A stretch of DNA of 32,503 nucleotides, taken from the NCBI RefSeq assembly GCF_016919175.1, contig NZ_JAFFPU010000010.1:1-32503 (forward strand), written 5' to 3'. The translations under genes and the position numbers were made by a program. The DNA is from Leptospira ainlahdjerensis (lineage in GTDB: Bacteria > Spirochaetota > Leptospiria > Leptospirales > Leptospiraceae). This document shows positions 1 to 11,866 of the stretch, piece after piece (position 1 is the first letter of the stretch; each line of letters starts with the position of its first letter). The notes beneath the pieces are model-generated. The model ran no database searches and had not been told where the DNA came from. It saw only the letters and a program-made list of their open reading frames with translations.

Positions 1-293
1 ATTCTTCCAATGCCGGTAAGAATTCCCGCAGAAGGAACACTGTCAGGATAAACACCTTCCGCGGCGAGCGGTGAAAATTCTAAGAATGTGGTTCCCGGAT
101 CGATGAGAGCGTTGATTCGTTCTCTTGCGGTGAACTTCCCTCTTCCCTTATGTCTTTGAATCGCCTTTTCACCGCCGCCCAATTCGATTCTACGAATGAG
201 GCCGCGGACCGATTCTACCTTTTGTTTTAGATCTTCAAAATTCTCTTTATACTCCGATGAGGACGTACGTATTTTGGATTCTATAATTTCCAT
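1..293 (-). CDS. acyl-CoA carboxylase carboxyltransferase (beta) subunit, N-terminal part only
   Basis: The gene starts at ATG 293-291 and runs off the left edge, so about 97 N-terminal residues are visible. A strong GGAGG lies at 301-305, seven bases before the start. The peptide contains GGGEKAIQRHKGRGKFTARE, then RINALIDPGTTFLEFSPLAA and an AGILTGIGR segment. This is the opening of biotin-dependent carboxyltransferase subunits, and the FLE(F/L)S..A...Y spacing is closer to methylcrotonoyl-CoA carboxylase beta than to propionyl-CoA carboxylase. The family transfers carboxyl groups from carboxybiotin to an acyl-CoA and needs a biotin-carrying alpha subunit, which is not visible here. The start lies 18 bp after the GlmU-like stop, so co-transcription is likely. 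The catalytic part is outside the window and substrate choice is a guess. Confidence 0.85.
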   Translation of the reverse strand, partial: MEIIESKIRTSSSEYKENFEDLKQKVESVRGLIRRIELGGGEKAIQRHKGRGKFTARERINALIDPGTTFLEFSPLAAEGVYPDSVPSAGILTGIGR

Positions 294-311
294 AGAGAAC
301 CCTCCGGATTT

Positions 312-1358
312 TTATTTTTTTACTTTTGATTCGTATAGGATACGGATGAGTTCCGTTTCGGATAACGTGAGTTCCCGATTTCTTCTCGCCATGATCTTTC
401 GAGCGTCTCTTAAGAATAAATCGAGAATATAAGGTTGTCCCGATTCTGCCCAAGTAAACGGAGAAACATATCCACTCACTCGAGAAGCTACGACGTTCGA
501 TCCGAAATCCACGACGGTTCCGGTGTTCAACATCACTCCGATCGCGATCTTAGAATAGTCGGCGATCACGGATCCGAACTTGATCGAACCGGTGATACAT
601 TCGTCGTCCTCTTCCCGAATTTTGACAACCCCATAGTTGTTTTTCAAATCGGAAGTGGTCGCAAGAGCGCCGATGTTTACCCAACTTCCTAAAACGGAAT
701 GTCCTAAGAATCCTTCGTGATGTTTATTCGTAAAATCGCCTATGAGAGAGGTTCCTACCTCGCCTCCGATTCTACAAGTGGCGCCGATGCTCGTCGCTCC
801 GGTAATTCTCGCGTTATCAATCTGAGAATTGGGGCCGATGTAAACCGGACCTTCTAGGAAAGAAAACGAAGTAATCTTCGCGTCTTTATCAACGACGATC
901 GGTCCTGAAGTCGTATCAAAAACCACTCCGGGATAAATTGTCGCGGACGGATGAATGTGAAGATGTTTGGATTTTCCGACGACTTGAAAGTGATTCGATT
1001 TTACTTTGATTTTCCGAATCCATTTCTGAATTTCTTTGCTAAGTTCGAGATCGGATTCTATATTCTTCGCTGTGCCGTCGATCAGATTCCAAGGAAGGCA
1101 AGAATCCGGCGATAGAACCAAGTCCACCTCCTTCCCGTCGTAAGGAAGGAGTTTAGAATTTCTTTCCAAAAACGCCTGTTGAAAGGCAGGATTCGAATGA
1201 ATGTAAAATACCTTTGCATCCGAATAGAGTTCTTTCGTTCTCTGAATGGTATTCAGAATACCGTTTCGAATCTCCGAGAATGATCGAATCCGAGTAAGAG
1301 ATCGTAAACCCGCGGGAACTTCTCTTTCATCGATGAGAATTCTCTGGATCTTCGGCAT
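312..1358 (-). CDS. GlmU-like sugar nucleotidyltransferase/acetyltransferase (alternative bacterial GlmU type)
   Basis: The product has 348 residues. Roughly residues 130-300 show the hexapeptide pattern of a left-handed beta helix (for example HIHPSATIYPGVVFD, GPVYIGPNSQIDNARI and IGATCRIGGEV). They include a KHHEGFLGHSVLGSWVNIGA stretch where acetyltransferases of this class carry their active-site His. The N-terminal third lacks the LAAGxGTRM loop of E. coli-type GlmU, and the protein is about 100 residues shorter than that family. It fits the alternative GlmU family known from spirochaetes and Bacteroidetes (recalled, not searched), expected to acetylate GlcN-1-P and form UDP-GlcNAc. It begins 4 bp after glmS and follows glmM, which strongly supports this role. 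Whether it carries both activities cannot be told from sequence alone. Confidence 0.8.
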   Translation of the reverse strand: MPKIQRILIDEREVPAGLRSLTRIRSFSEIRNGILNTIQRTKELYSDAKVFYIHSNPAFQQAFLERNSKLLPYDGKEVDLVLSPDSCLPWNLIDGTAKNIESDLELSKEIQKWIRKIKVKSNHFQVVGKSKHLHIHPSATIYPGVVFDTTSGPIVVDKDAKITSFSFLEGPVYIGPNSQIDNARITGATSIGATCRIGGEVGTSLIGDFTNKHHEGFLGHSVLGSWVNIGALATTSDLKNNYGVVKIREEDDECITGSIKFGSVIADYSKIAIGVMLNTGTVVDFGSNVVASRVSGYVSPFTWAESGQPYILDLFLRDARKIMARRNRELTLSETELIRILYESKVKK

Positions 1359-1362
1359 CTTC

Positions 1363-3195
1363 TTACTCGACGGTTACGGACTTGGCAAGGTTTCTCGGTT
1401 GATCTGGAGGACAACCTCTTGAAATCGCGGAATAGTATGCGAGCAATTGAAGAGGGATCACGTTTAAGATCGGACTTAAAATTTCGGAACATTCCGGAAT
1501 CTCAAAGCAATAATCCGAAAGAGCCTTCGCTTCGTGATCGCCTTCCGTAACGATCGAAATGATGATCCCTTTTCTTGCTTTGATTTCTTGAATATTGGAA
1601 ACCATCTTCGTATAAATTTCGGATTTTGTCGCGATACAAACCACCGGAACCTCGTTCGTGATCAACGCGATCGGACCGTGTTTGAATTCTCCGCCCGCGT
1701 AACCGGATGCGTGGATATAGGAAATTTCCTTTAGCTTTAACGCGCCTTCCATCGCAATCGGATGATTGTAAGTTCTTCCTAAAAAGATAAAATCCTTCGC
1801 CGTGGTAAAGTGAGAAGACATCTCTTCGATCTTGTTTGCTTGCGCGAGAATCCGATCGATCTTCGCGGGAAGAAGACGAATCTCTTCGATGAGAGTTTTC
1901 TTTTCTTCGTCGCTGATCAGCCACTTCAAATTCGCCATGTAAATGGAGAACAAAAGCAGATTCAGAACCTGAGCTGTGAACGCTTTCGTACTCGCGACTC
2001 CGATCTCCGGTCCCGCGTCGGTTCGAATGTAAGAATCCGATTCTCTTGCAATCGTAGAATTCACGTTGTTCACAAGAGAAATCACTTTGATAAATTTTGC
2101 TTTCGCCTCGTGAATGGAAGCTAACGTGTCAGCGGTTTCACCCGACTGGGAAATTCCCATGATGAGTGTGTCGCCTTCCACGACCGGATTTCTATAACGA
2201 AATTCGGAGGAAGCTTCGGTGTCAGTTTGGATCTTTGCGAAATTTTCGAGATAGTGTTTGCCGATCATTCCAGCGTAATAACTGGTTCCTGCGGCTTGGA
2301 TGATGATACGATTGACTCTGGAAAGAACGTCTTTGTTGAGTTTGATTTCCGGAAAAACAATTTCACCGTTATCTAATATACGTTCTTGAATGACCTTACG
2401 AAAGATCCCTGCTTGTTCGTGAATCTCCTTGATCATATAATGAGGATAACCGCCTTTATCGAGGTCTTCCCAGCGCAGTTCCTGTTTTTTGAAAACCGGA
2501 GTGAGTTCCTTTCCTGAAAAATCAAAAAGTTTAAATTCCTTTTGATTAAAATAACCCCATTCACCCGAATTTACGTAATAGACTTCTTCACAGTTTCTGG
2601 TAAGCGGAGAAATATCGGAAGCCAAGAAGAATTCATCCTTACCCTTACCGATCAGAAGAGGAGCTCCATCCTGTCCGAAATAAACACGATCCGGTTCCGT
2701 TTCAAAAACGGTCGAAATCGCCCATTTCCCATGAATTTTGCCGAACAGTTCAAGGAAAGAATCCTTATTGGATTTGCCGCTTTTCTTGCCTTCTTCTAAT
2801 AAATGAGGAAGAACTTCCGTATCCGTTAAACTTTGAAAAACGTGTCCTTTCTTTTTGAGTTCGTTTTTGAGTTCTAAATAATTTTCGATGATTCCGTTAT
2901 GCACAACCGCGATCGTAGAATTCGTATCCGTATGCGGGTGAGCGTTGATCTGGTTCGGTTCTCCGTGGGTAGCCCAACGAGTATGACCGATTCCGACATT
3001 TCCAGGAGCTGGAAACTCTCTGAGGTGAGCCTCGAGATCCTTAATCTTTCCTTTCGCTTTTCTGACCAGGATGTCTCCCTGATCTAAGACCGCAATCCCG
3101 GCCGAGTCGTATCCTCTGTATTCTAGGCAGATCAGACCGACGACAAGTACTGATTCCGCATTCTTACTACCGGCATAACCGACAATTCCACACAT
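1363..3195 (-). CDS. glmS: glutamine-fructose-6-phosphate aminotransferase (isomerizing)
   Basis: GlmS makes glucosamine-6-phosphate from fructose-6-phosphate and glutamine in the cytoplasm, the first committed step to UDP-GlcNAc. The 610-residue product matches the usual length (E. coli about 609). It starts MCGIVGY, and Cys2 becomes the N-terminal nucleophile after Met removal. An in-frame extension of 10 residues is open upstream but would bury that Cys, so ATG 3195-3193 is chosen. The amidotransferase domain covers about 1-220 (HTRWATHGEP, HNGIIENY). Two SIS sugar-isomerase domains follow, with SQSGETADT and EVASTKAFT-like motifs. The protein ends in the conserved DQPRNLAKSVTVE. The start is 1 bp after the glmM stop, with a GGAG inside the glmM end, so translation is coupled. 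There is no room for a glmS ribozyme leader. Confidence 0.97.
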   Translation of the reverse strand: MCGIVGYAGSKNAESVLVVGLICLEYRGYDSAGIAVLDQGDILVRKAKGKIKDLEAHLREFPAPGNVGIGHTRWATHGEPNQINAHPHTDTNSTIAVVHNGIIENYLELKNELKKKGHVFQSLTDTEVLPHLLEEGKKSGKSNKDSFLELFGKIHGKWAISTVFETEPDRVYFGQDGAPLLIGKGKDEFFLASDISPLTRNCEEVYYVNSGEWGYFNQKEFKLFDFSGKELTPVFKKQELRWEDLDKGGYPHYMIKEIHEQAGIFRKVIQERILDNGEIVFPEIKLNKDVLSRVNRIIIQAAGTSYYAGMIGKHYLENFAKIQTDTEASSEFRYRNPVVEGDTLIMGISQSGETADTLASIHEAKAKFIKVISLVNNVNSTIARESDSYIRTDAGPEIGVASTKAFTAQVLNLLLFSIYMANLKWLISDEEKKTLIEEIRLLPAKIDRILAQANKIEEMSSHFTTAKDFIFLGRTYNHPIAMEGALKLKEISYIHASGYAGGEFKHGPIALITNEVPVVCIATKSEIYTKMVSNIQEIKARKGIIISIVTEGDHEAKALSDYCFEIPECSEILSPILNVIPLQLLAYYSAISRGCPPDQPRNLAKSVTVE

Positions 3196-3196
3196 A

Positions 3197-4579
<1,383 letters not shown>

Positions 4580-4611
4580 AGAGATTGGGGTGTTTTCCGG
4601 AAGAAAACTAT

Positions 4612-4686
<75 letters not shown>

Positions 4687-4701
4687 CTATAATTCCGTTT
4701 T

Positions 4702-4974
4702 TTATGCTGTAGCAGAAACCGCATTCAGGCGTTTTGCCATTCTGCTTTTTTTTCTGTCTGCGTTTTTGAAGTGAATCAGGTTTGTTTTTGCAGCTTTGTC
4801 CAGAAGAGAGGTATACTCTACATATAGAGCGGTCGCCGCGTTCTGGTCTTTATCTTTAATGGCTTTCAGAACTTTCTTTGCTTGCGTTCTGAGCCTGGAT
4901 CGATTCTGAGAATTCGCCGCATTTCTACGTTTTGTTCTCCGAATGTCCTTTTCTGAAGACTTAATATTAGCCAA
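4702..4974 (-). CDS. rpsT: 30S ribosomal protein S20
   Basis: This 90-residue, strongly basic helical protein beginning MANIKSSEKDIRRTKRRNAA is typical of S20, which binds 16S rRNA in the small subunit. The start codon is TTG (4974-4972), preceded by AGGAAG nine bases upstream, and no ATG lies in a sensible place. The E. coli rpsT gene also starts with UUG, which there is tied to autogenous control. The same may hold here, but that is inference. It is the first gene of the leftward set rpsT, tRNA-Val, glmM, glmS. A promoter should lie in 4975-5121, but I could not define one. Confidence 0.96.
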   Translation of the reverse strand: MANIKSSEKDIRRTKRRNAANSQNRSRLRTQAKKVLKAIKDKDQNAATALYVEYTSLLDKAAKTNLIHFKNADRKKSRMAKRLNAVSATA

Positions 4975-5121
4975 GGCTTAATACTTCCTATCGAATAAGT
5001 GATTCCAGGTTTTCTGTACCCTCCCCTCTGTCAAATGAATTCCTGGAAAATTCCGTACTTCCGACCTCTTTTTCCCATCCGAACGAAATCCCTCAGGAAC
5101 CGTTTAGACAGAGGTATAAAA

Positions 5122-5511
5122 ATGCGACAAAATCGGATTGGAAAGATTTTTCTTTCGATTTATTTGGATCCTGACTTTTTTTCCCGTCTTCAAAAAGAAG
5201 ACATCGATCTTTCGGAACTTGCAGAACTGGGAATTCGGTTTTTGCAGGATTTTGAGGATTCGGGGAGGTGTTTTTTGACGATGGAACGAGAGAAAGTCTC
5301 TGCCTCTTTTATAATTCGAGAAAGTTCTTATTTACAAATCTTTGAGTATTGCCTGAATAGATCCCGTTCGATCTATTCAGTAATGGAAGAAATTCTACAA
5401 AATACATATTTGGAATTTTACTTACAACCGGTTCCGATTTCAAATTCATTCGTTTGTGAGAAATCTTTTCCCGAAAAAAAAGTAAGAAACTTCGAGGACG
5501 GATCTTTATGA
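5122..5511 (+). CDS. hypothetical protein, first gene of a four-gene operon
   Basis: The product has 129 residues, starting MRQNRIGKIFLSIYLDPDFF. The frame is open further upstream to 4999, but ATG 5122 has GAGG seven bases before it while the earlier ATG has no ribosome site. The protein is soluble, with alternating strands and helices, no signal peptide and no motif I recognise. The middle is acidic (KEDIDLSELAELGIRFLQDF) and the C-terminus looks disordered and polar. Its TGA overlaps the next start in ATGA (5508-5511), so the two proteins are translationally coupled and perhaps interact. It diverges from rpsT across a short spacer. Function unknown. Confidence 0.75.
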   Translation: MRQNRIGKIFLSIYLDPDFFSRLQKEDIDLSELAELGIRFLQDFEDSGRCFLTMEREKVSASFIIRESSYLQIFEYCLNRSRSIYSVMEEILQNTYLEFYLQPVPISNSFVCEKSFPEKKVRNFEDGSL

Positions 5512-6590
5512 ACAAAAGATCGGAATACATCGTCGTCGATTCCATATCATCCGTGGATCCGAACGCACTTTCCTTAGACCAGCTCGATCAGAAATTTATT
5601 GATAAACAGGGAAATCGATTCGCTCTCAGATTCAATCGTAGCACGAGAAGGGCTGAGTTTGTCAGAATCACTCTCGAATCTCCGGCAAAAGGAGCGACTC
5701 AGATTCACAAACCATCTTCTACTCCGATTCCGAAAAGACAAGGTTCAAAACCGTTAACTCCGGGTTCGGCAAAAATCACTCTTCAAGAAATCATTGCGAA
5801 AACGCAACAGCAACAATCTTCGTTCAGAATTCCAAAGCCGAACGAATCTCAGACGATCAACGAAGGCGCCGTTCAACAGAGTATTTTCCAAGAACCCGCT
5901 TGGGATCAAACAAAGGCTAAGGACAATACAACTCTCGATTTGGGAAGAATGGATCTGAATATCATGGAACATTCTTCCCCATCCGTTTCTTCTTTCAAGG
6001 AATCCAAGGATTCTTCGTTTAAGATCGATTTCGGCTCTTCTTCTCCCGGAGAAACAAACATCGTCGAAAAAAGGATTTCCGATTTGACTAAGATCAAGGA
6101 AAGAATTCATTCCGTTCTAAACAATCTTCAGAATTCTAAAATTTTTGAAATCACCGGTGATCCTTCCGAAAACAAGAACATCATCGGAAATCTAAATCGC
6201 GAATTCGATATTGAATTCTTTCAGAAACTGGACAAAATTCTAAACTACCACAAAGAACTGACGACGTATCCAAGATCCGTCAATTACTACACCGCGAAAT
6301 ATGAATCCTCCAGAAAACAACTTCTCCAATCCAAAACTTTGGACAGCGAAAAACTCAAATTGGTGACTCTCTGGGAAATGCAAGAAATGATGCTGGGCCT
6401 GATTCAAAAATTGAAAAAAATGGTTCTCAACACTTTGAACGTTTTGAATACAAAAAACGACAATCATATTAAACAACTTGCCTACAACCAGCAGCAGATG
6501 TTCCGAGATTCGAGAACTGCGCTCCTGTATTGTTCCGAAGATATATCTTCTTTGCTTATTTCCTTGGAGAGATGGGTCGATACTGAATAG
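5508..6590 (+). CDS. hypothetical protein with disordered middle and helical C-terminal half
   Basis: The product has 360 residues, no signal peptide and no membrane segment. Residues 1-60 form a small ordered region (LDQKFIDKQGNRFALRFNRS). Residues about 60-190 are rich in Ser, Pro, Thr, Gln and Lys and look disordered. Residues about 190-360 are predicted helical and amphipathic (KLVTLWEMQEMMLGLIQKLK), ending LLISLERWVDTE. It overlaps the preceding gene by 4 bp and is followed 12 bp later by another helical protein. The layout of a flexible linker plus helical bundle suggests a scaffold or adaptor role, but that is speculation. I do not recognise the family. Confidence 0.75.
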   Translation: MNKRSEYIVVDSISSVDPNALSLDQLDQKFIDKQGNRFALRFNRSTRRAEFVRITLESPAKGATQIHKPSSTPIPKRQGSKPLTPGSAKITLQEIIAKTQQQQSSFRIPKPNESQTINEGAVQQSIFQEPAWDQTKAKDNTTLDLGRMDLNIMEHSSPSVSSFKESKDSSFKIDFGSSSPGETNIVEKRISDLTKIKERIHSVLNNLQNSKIFEITGDPSENKNIIGNLNREFDIEFFQKLDKILNYHKELTTYPRSVNYYTAKYESSRKQLLQSKTLDSEKLKLVTLWEMQEMMLGLIQKLKKMVLNTLNVLNTKNDNHIKQLAYNQQQMFRDSRTALLYCSEDISSLLISLERWVDTE

Positions 6591-6602
6591 GAGCAATCTC
6601 CT

Positions 6603-7394
<792 letters not shown>

Positions 7395-7396
7395 AT

Positions 7397-8092
7397 ATGA
7401 AAGTTTCCATCGTCATTCCTTGTTATAACGAAAAAAATACGATTCGCAATATTCTGGAAACGGTCAAAAAAGTTCCGATCAAAAATAAGGAAATCATTAT
7501 CGTCGACGATTGTTCCAAGGATGGAACCAGAGATCTTTTACAAACCGCTCCTTTTAAAAAGTTAGCGGATCAGATCCTCTTTCACGAAGTCAATCAGGGA
7601 AAGGGCGCCGCGCTTCGGACCGGATTCAAAGCGGCAACCGGAGATATCGTGATCGTTCAAGACGCCGACTTGGAATACGATCCGTTTGAAATTCCGGAAG
7701 TGATCGATCCGATTTACAAGGGTAAGGCGGACGTCGTTTTTGGTAGTCGATTCTTAGGTGGAAGACCTCACAGAGTCGTGTATTATTGGCATCGCCTGGG
7801 AAACATGGTTCTCACCACTCTTTCCAATATGTTCACCAATATCAATCTCACCGATATGGAAACCTGTTACAAGGCATTCCGAAGAGAAATCATTCAGTCG
7901 ATCGACATCAAAGAAAACCGTTTTGGGTTTGAGCCGGAGATTACCGCAAAGGTCGCAAAGATTCCAGACGTTCGAATTTTTGAAGTAGGAATTTCCTATT
8001 ATGGAAGAACCTACGCGGAAGGCAAAAAAATCGGTTGGAAAGACGGTTTCAGAGCAATCTATTGTATTCTTCGTTATAACCTTTTTAAATGA
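7397..8092 (+). CDS. family 2 glycosyltransferase (DPM1-like)
   Basis: The product has 231 residues. It has a GT-A fold with opening strand [15 protein letters not shown], nucleotide-binding VDDCSKDGT (about 36-44), and the metal-binding QDADLEYDP (about 87-95). Next come FGSRFLGG and the [12 protein letters not shown] and [11 protein letters not shown] acceptor-side motifs, then [17 protein letters not shown] near the end. This series is typical of polyprenyl-phosphate mannosyl/glucosyltransferases of the DPM1 type, which charge lipid carriers on the cytoplasmic membrane face. Unlike GtrB/ArnC forms it has no C-terminal membrane helices, so it is probably soluble or peripheral. Sugar and acceptor are not decidable from sequence. 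It closes the operon that begins at 5122. Confidence 0.88.
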   Translation: MKVSIVIPCYNEKNTIRNILETVKKVPIKNKEIIIVDDCSKDGTRDLLQTAPFKKLADQILFHEVNQGKGAALRTGFKAATGDIVIVQDADLEYDPFEIPEVIDPIYKGKADVVFGSRFLGGRPHRVVYYWHRLGNMVLTTLSNMFTNINLTDMETCYKAFRREIIQSIDIKENRFGFEPEITAKVAKIPDVRIFEVGISYYGRTYAEGKKIGWKDGFRAIYCILRYNLFK

Positions 8093-8611
8093 GAATTACA
8101 GTTTAGAATTCCATTCGTTTTCCAGGTCGCGAGTTTTTCGAAAGGACTTTTGCTCGGAGTTCCGACCTCAAAAGGCTCCGAGAAGCCTCTAATTTCAATT
8201 TCCCAATTTTAAAATCTATTTTTGGAGATCGAAAATCACTTCGAGAAAGAGTTTTTTCTCCGGAGTTCCGACCTTTTTTGAGCCAAAGCCTTAGCACAAA
8301 AATCTCTCATCGATATTGTGCTTTCAAAAGACGTAAGATCCAAATCCGAAACGGCACTCCCAATGATTTCGTTTGTCGGAAAAAGAATTCATTGCAATCG
8401 TTCAGCCCGATTCAAAACCACTTGAAAACTCATTTTAGAATTTTCCTTCCTGAATTTAGAGATCGAAGAAAAAAAACTTTGTTGATTCTTAAAACGAATC
8501 GCTCTTATAAAAAAATGAGGGGAGACACATCGAATCTCGATTTGGATGTCGGAATTACATTCTAATTTTATAAAATATTAACCCAACTCCGCGAAGAAGT
8601 ATTCAAAAAAA
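8093..8611. other. intergenic region between convergent genes, with a repeated 14-mer
   Basis: This is 519 bp with no credible gene; the short open frames here have poor coding character and no ribosome sites. It separates the converging glycosyltransferase and phosphate permease genes. It holds two copies of CGGAGTTCCGACCT (8155-8168 and 8261-8274) and a weak hairpin AGGCT-CCGAGA-AGCCT near 8173-8188 without a clear T run. Near the permease end it holds the palindrome ATTTTATAAAAT (8565-8576). Transcription of both genes probably ends here, but no textbook terminator is visible. Confidence 0.5.
8155..8274 (+). repeat. two copies of a 14-bp direct repeat, CGGAGTTCCGACCT
   Basis: The copies at 8155-8168 and 8261-8274 are identical and 106 bp apart. 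The core TTCCGACCT also occurs between genes at 5059-5067 and 11697-11705. I did not notice the exact 9-mer inside genes on this strand, where near matches end in CCG instead. It looks like a short interspersed intergenic motif of this genome. Function unknown. Confidence 0.6.
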
Positions 8612-9703
8612 CTATTTCATGAAACCGGAAGTTGTCTCCGGATAAATCTGGGAAGCCAAGATAAAAATAAAAACGCTCACCGCGATTCCCATGGAAGCAA
8701 GTAAAACGTCCTTTCCCACTTTACGAAATGTTTCCAGATACGGTAAATCCCGGAATGTCATAAAGTTAAGAATGATCTCTCTACCGGCGAGCATTCCTAA
8801 AAAAACCCAGGTCGTCGACATCGGCATCTTACTCCATTCATGAAAGACGATCAAAATCGTTCCGTAAACGAGATCGACGATCGTCGCAGCCTTGGACCAT
8901 TGAATGTCCGATTTTTCAGTTACGATTTCCTGGATGGTTCCGCCGTTCGTATAAAGAATAATTCCAAGAGCGACGATGAGCATGGAGATCGCGAGCGCGA
9001 ATTCTAAGATAGAAAGGTGTCTCGGAAGATAGATTACGATATTAGCCGCGTCTTGACGAAGCCAAGCGATCCAAAGATAAATCGTGGAGGCCCATTGAAA
9101 CAAAGCCCATCGTTTTTCACTTCTCGGATCGGGAACATGATCTTCCTTGTATTCTTTTGGATCCACCTTTACGAGAATTCCCCAAACAAGAATCGCAACC
9201 CCGAACGCGATCCCGTAACCGAAAAAGGATTTGGTCAGCATCTTTTCGATATTGCTTCCGCCGAAAAGACCCAAGATCAAAAACGTAGTCGAGATGGGAG
9301 ATTTCAGTCGAGTGATGATGACTAGGATAAGAGGAGCGAGAAGTTGAATCAGATTGAATTCTCTGACTTCGGGAAAACTTTCCAATCTTCCGAAATGAAC
9401 TTGGGAATCGTGAAAGACCCAAGCGCCTAAAAAAATGATGGCGATCGTTCCGCCTAAGACTGCAAGTTTTGGAATCCAATGAACGGTTCTTTTGCTTTCT
9501 ATAAAAGTTCCAACCGTTTGTACCGCATCATTTCCGGCGACCGAGAATGCGCTGATAAAAAAAGCGACCCAACCTAAATAGTAAGACGGGGATCCAAGTT
9601 TATAAGCCGTGACCATTAAGATTCCGGCAATCGCCACCAAGGAATAGAATCGAATTTGATCCCGTTTAGTCGGATGCTGAAAATCTATTTCATTTTGTTT
9701 CAT
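8612..9703 (-). CDS. PiT-family inorganic phosphate (or similar anion) permease
   Basis: The product has 363 residues and about ten hydrophobic segments, so it is an inner-membrane protein. It shows the duplicated signature of PiT carriers. The first half has AFSVAGNDAVQTVGTFIESK with LKSPISTTFLILG. The second half has WLRQDAANIVIYLPRH with WSKMPMSTTWVFLGMLAGRE. The paired (N/Q)DAxxxxG and P(I/M)STT elements are the core of the family, which moves phosphate with Na+ or H+. A cytosolic loop of about 25 charged residues (VDPKEYKEDHVPDPRSEKRW) separates the halves. The length is a little short for PitA (about 500) but close to archaeal/spirochaetal members. No PhoU-like partner gene is adjacent. 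The Shine-Dalgarno before ATG 9703 is weak. Confidence 0.85.
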   Translation of the reverse strand: MKQNEIDFQHPTKRDQIRFYSLVAIAGILMVTAYKLGSPSYYLGWVAFFISAFSVAGNDAVQTVGTFIESKRTVHWIPKLAVLGGTIAIIFLGAWVFHDSQVHFGRLESFPEVREFNLIQLLAPLILVIITRLKSPISTTFLILGLFGGSNIEKMLTKSFFGYGIAFGVAILVWGILVKVDPKEYKEDHVPDPRSEKRWALFQWASTIYLWIAWLRQDAANIVIYLPRHLSILEFALAISMLIVALGIILYTNGGTIQEIVTEKSDIQWSKAATIVDLVYGTILIVFHEWSKMPMSTTWVFLGMLAGREIILNFMTFRDLPYLETFRKVGKDVLLASMGIAVSVFIFILASQIYPETTSGFMK

Positions 9704-9729
9704 CGGAAAGATATCTTCAGGCAGACGCC

Positions 9730-9769
<40 letters not shown>

Positions 9770-9798
9770 TGTTCCGGGTCAGTCTGAGAAAGAGCTTT

Positions 9799-10578
<780 letters not shown>

Positions 10579-11080
10579 AGAAGTATCCTTCGGTTTTAGA
10601 TTGTCCCCTATCATATTCGTTCTCGTTACGGACAGATTACATAGGAAATAAATTCCGATGACTCAAAAGTGATAAAAATGAGAATTCGATTTTTAGGCAA
10701 TTTCAATGAATTCCTATAAAAAAATAAGAAAATTATAATTTCCGGAACTTTTATCTTTCACGTTTCAAAACGATTTCCTACAAAATTTTCAGATTCAAAA
10801 TCGGATCTGCCTTGAGAATGAGGTTTTTAAGGAATTCTAAAATGATAAAAAAAGAAAGGAATTGAAACCAGAAAAGAAACGTCCAAGAAGAATTTTCGAA
10901 TTGGGAAGATCCGTCCTCTAAGATTGAAAAGAAGGTTGATTCAAGAATTTCCGGATTCGGATTTTGAAACATCGACCTTTGATTTTAAAAAAAATTCTCG
11001 AATTGGAAAAATAAAAGAAGAATCAAAAGCGTTTTTTCATTCTTAAATGCGAATCGAGAGTAAGAGATAAAATTTGAAAA
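10579..11080. other. AT-rich intergenic region
   Basis: About 500 bp of AT-rich sequence lies between the PilZ gene and the OlsB-like gene, both on the minus strand. The OlsB-like promoter should be in its left part. A 64-codon minus-strand frame at 10778-10972 has no ribosome site and is dominated by Phe/Leu/Ile from AT-rich composition, so I do not call it. I see no clear terminator or RNA. Confidence 0.4.
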
Positions 11081-11443
11081 TCAAGAAGCCATCTGAACTC
11101 GAGATTGAATGTAAGACTCGATCCAATATTTTGCCTTTGCATCCAAGGAACTAAATTCAACCCCGAAGAGCGAGGCTTTGGGAGCGGCGACCTTTCGTTT
11201 TACCTTTCCCGAAAGTTTGAGGGGGTTCCGACCGGGAAGCGTGAGAATCATTTGAATGGGAGAATTCAAGTCACAACCTTCGAATAGATGAGGCACTTCC
11301 ACGGCAACCCCGCCGATGCTGATATCCTTTGCATTGAGAATTTCCAAAAAGTTAAGACCCATCAATTGAACTTCAATGACCTCGTTTACTGCCGGACAAA
11401 CTCTTGGAAATTTTCTGTGATCCATACTGACTCTCGCTTCCAT
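11081..11443 (-). CDS. PilZ-domain protein (probable c-di-GMP receptor)
   Basis: The product has 120 residues, essentially a single PilZ domain. The RxxxR-type switch is HRKFPRV near residues 9-15 (R10 and R14) and the second motif is KDISIGGVAVEV (D/NxSxxG) around 39-50. The following beta strands (PIQMILTLPG, KLSGKVKRKV, LFGVEFSSL) complete the barrel. Both c-di-GMP-binding motifs are intact, so nucleotide binding is likely. Such proteins convey c-di-GMP levels to motility, envelope or secretion targets, but nothing adjacent identifies the target here. The second Met (start 11425) is an alternative that would leave the domain whole. The gene stands alone. Confidence 0.85.
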   Translation of the reverse strand: MEARVSMDHRKFPRVCPAVNEVIEVQLMGLNFLEILNAKDISIGGVAVEVPHLFEGCDLNSPIQMILTLPGRNPLKLSGKVKRKVAAPKASLFGVEFSSLDAKAKYWIESYIQSRVQMAS

Positions 11444-11866
11444 TTATGAATTCGACGAAGTCAGATTTTGAAATCAACAGTTTTGAATTACAAGTTTTTT
11501 TTGAAGCTTTTTATAAAACGAAATTCATTAGAAAACGAGAAAAGGGCAAGAGAAAGGTAGAAACGGTTCGTTCTTTTCAAAGGATTCATAACAATGAATC
11601 AATAAAGAATCAAAAATAATCCCAAAGGACTATGCAAATTTTCTAAAGCCGGTCCATACTTTTTTCGAAGAGCAAAATTGCTGTTGTTCCGACCTTTCTT
11701 CCATTCACAGTTGCCTCCCAAAAGAATAATAAAAAAGTATAGATCAAAGCGCTCTTTCCTTGAAACGACAAACGTTTTTGTTCGAGAGCCTAAAGATTCC
11801 CCATTCTAATTTTGAAATTCAAAAAGTATCCTCGGATTTGGAGAAAAATTTTTGGAAAAAAACCGA
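11444..11866. other. intergenic region
   Basis: These 423 bp sit upstream of the PilZ gene and downstream of the next minus-strand gene. One copy of the TTCCGACCT motif is at 11697-11705. A plus-strand frame at 11760-11996 overlaps the end of the next gene antisense and has no ribosome site. No RNA gene or terminator is evident. Confidence 0.4.

Noticed and set aside
8278..8565. 95-codon plus-strand frame after the glycosyltransferase
   Set aside because: Low-quality codon use, no ribosome site, lies in a repeat-bearing intergenic region.
10778..10972. 64-codon Phe-rich minus-strand frame
   Set aside because: Composition follows from AT-rich intergenic DNA; no start signal.
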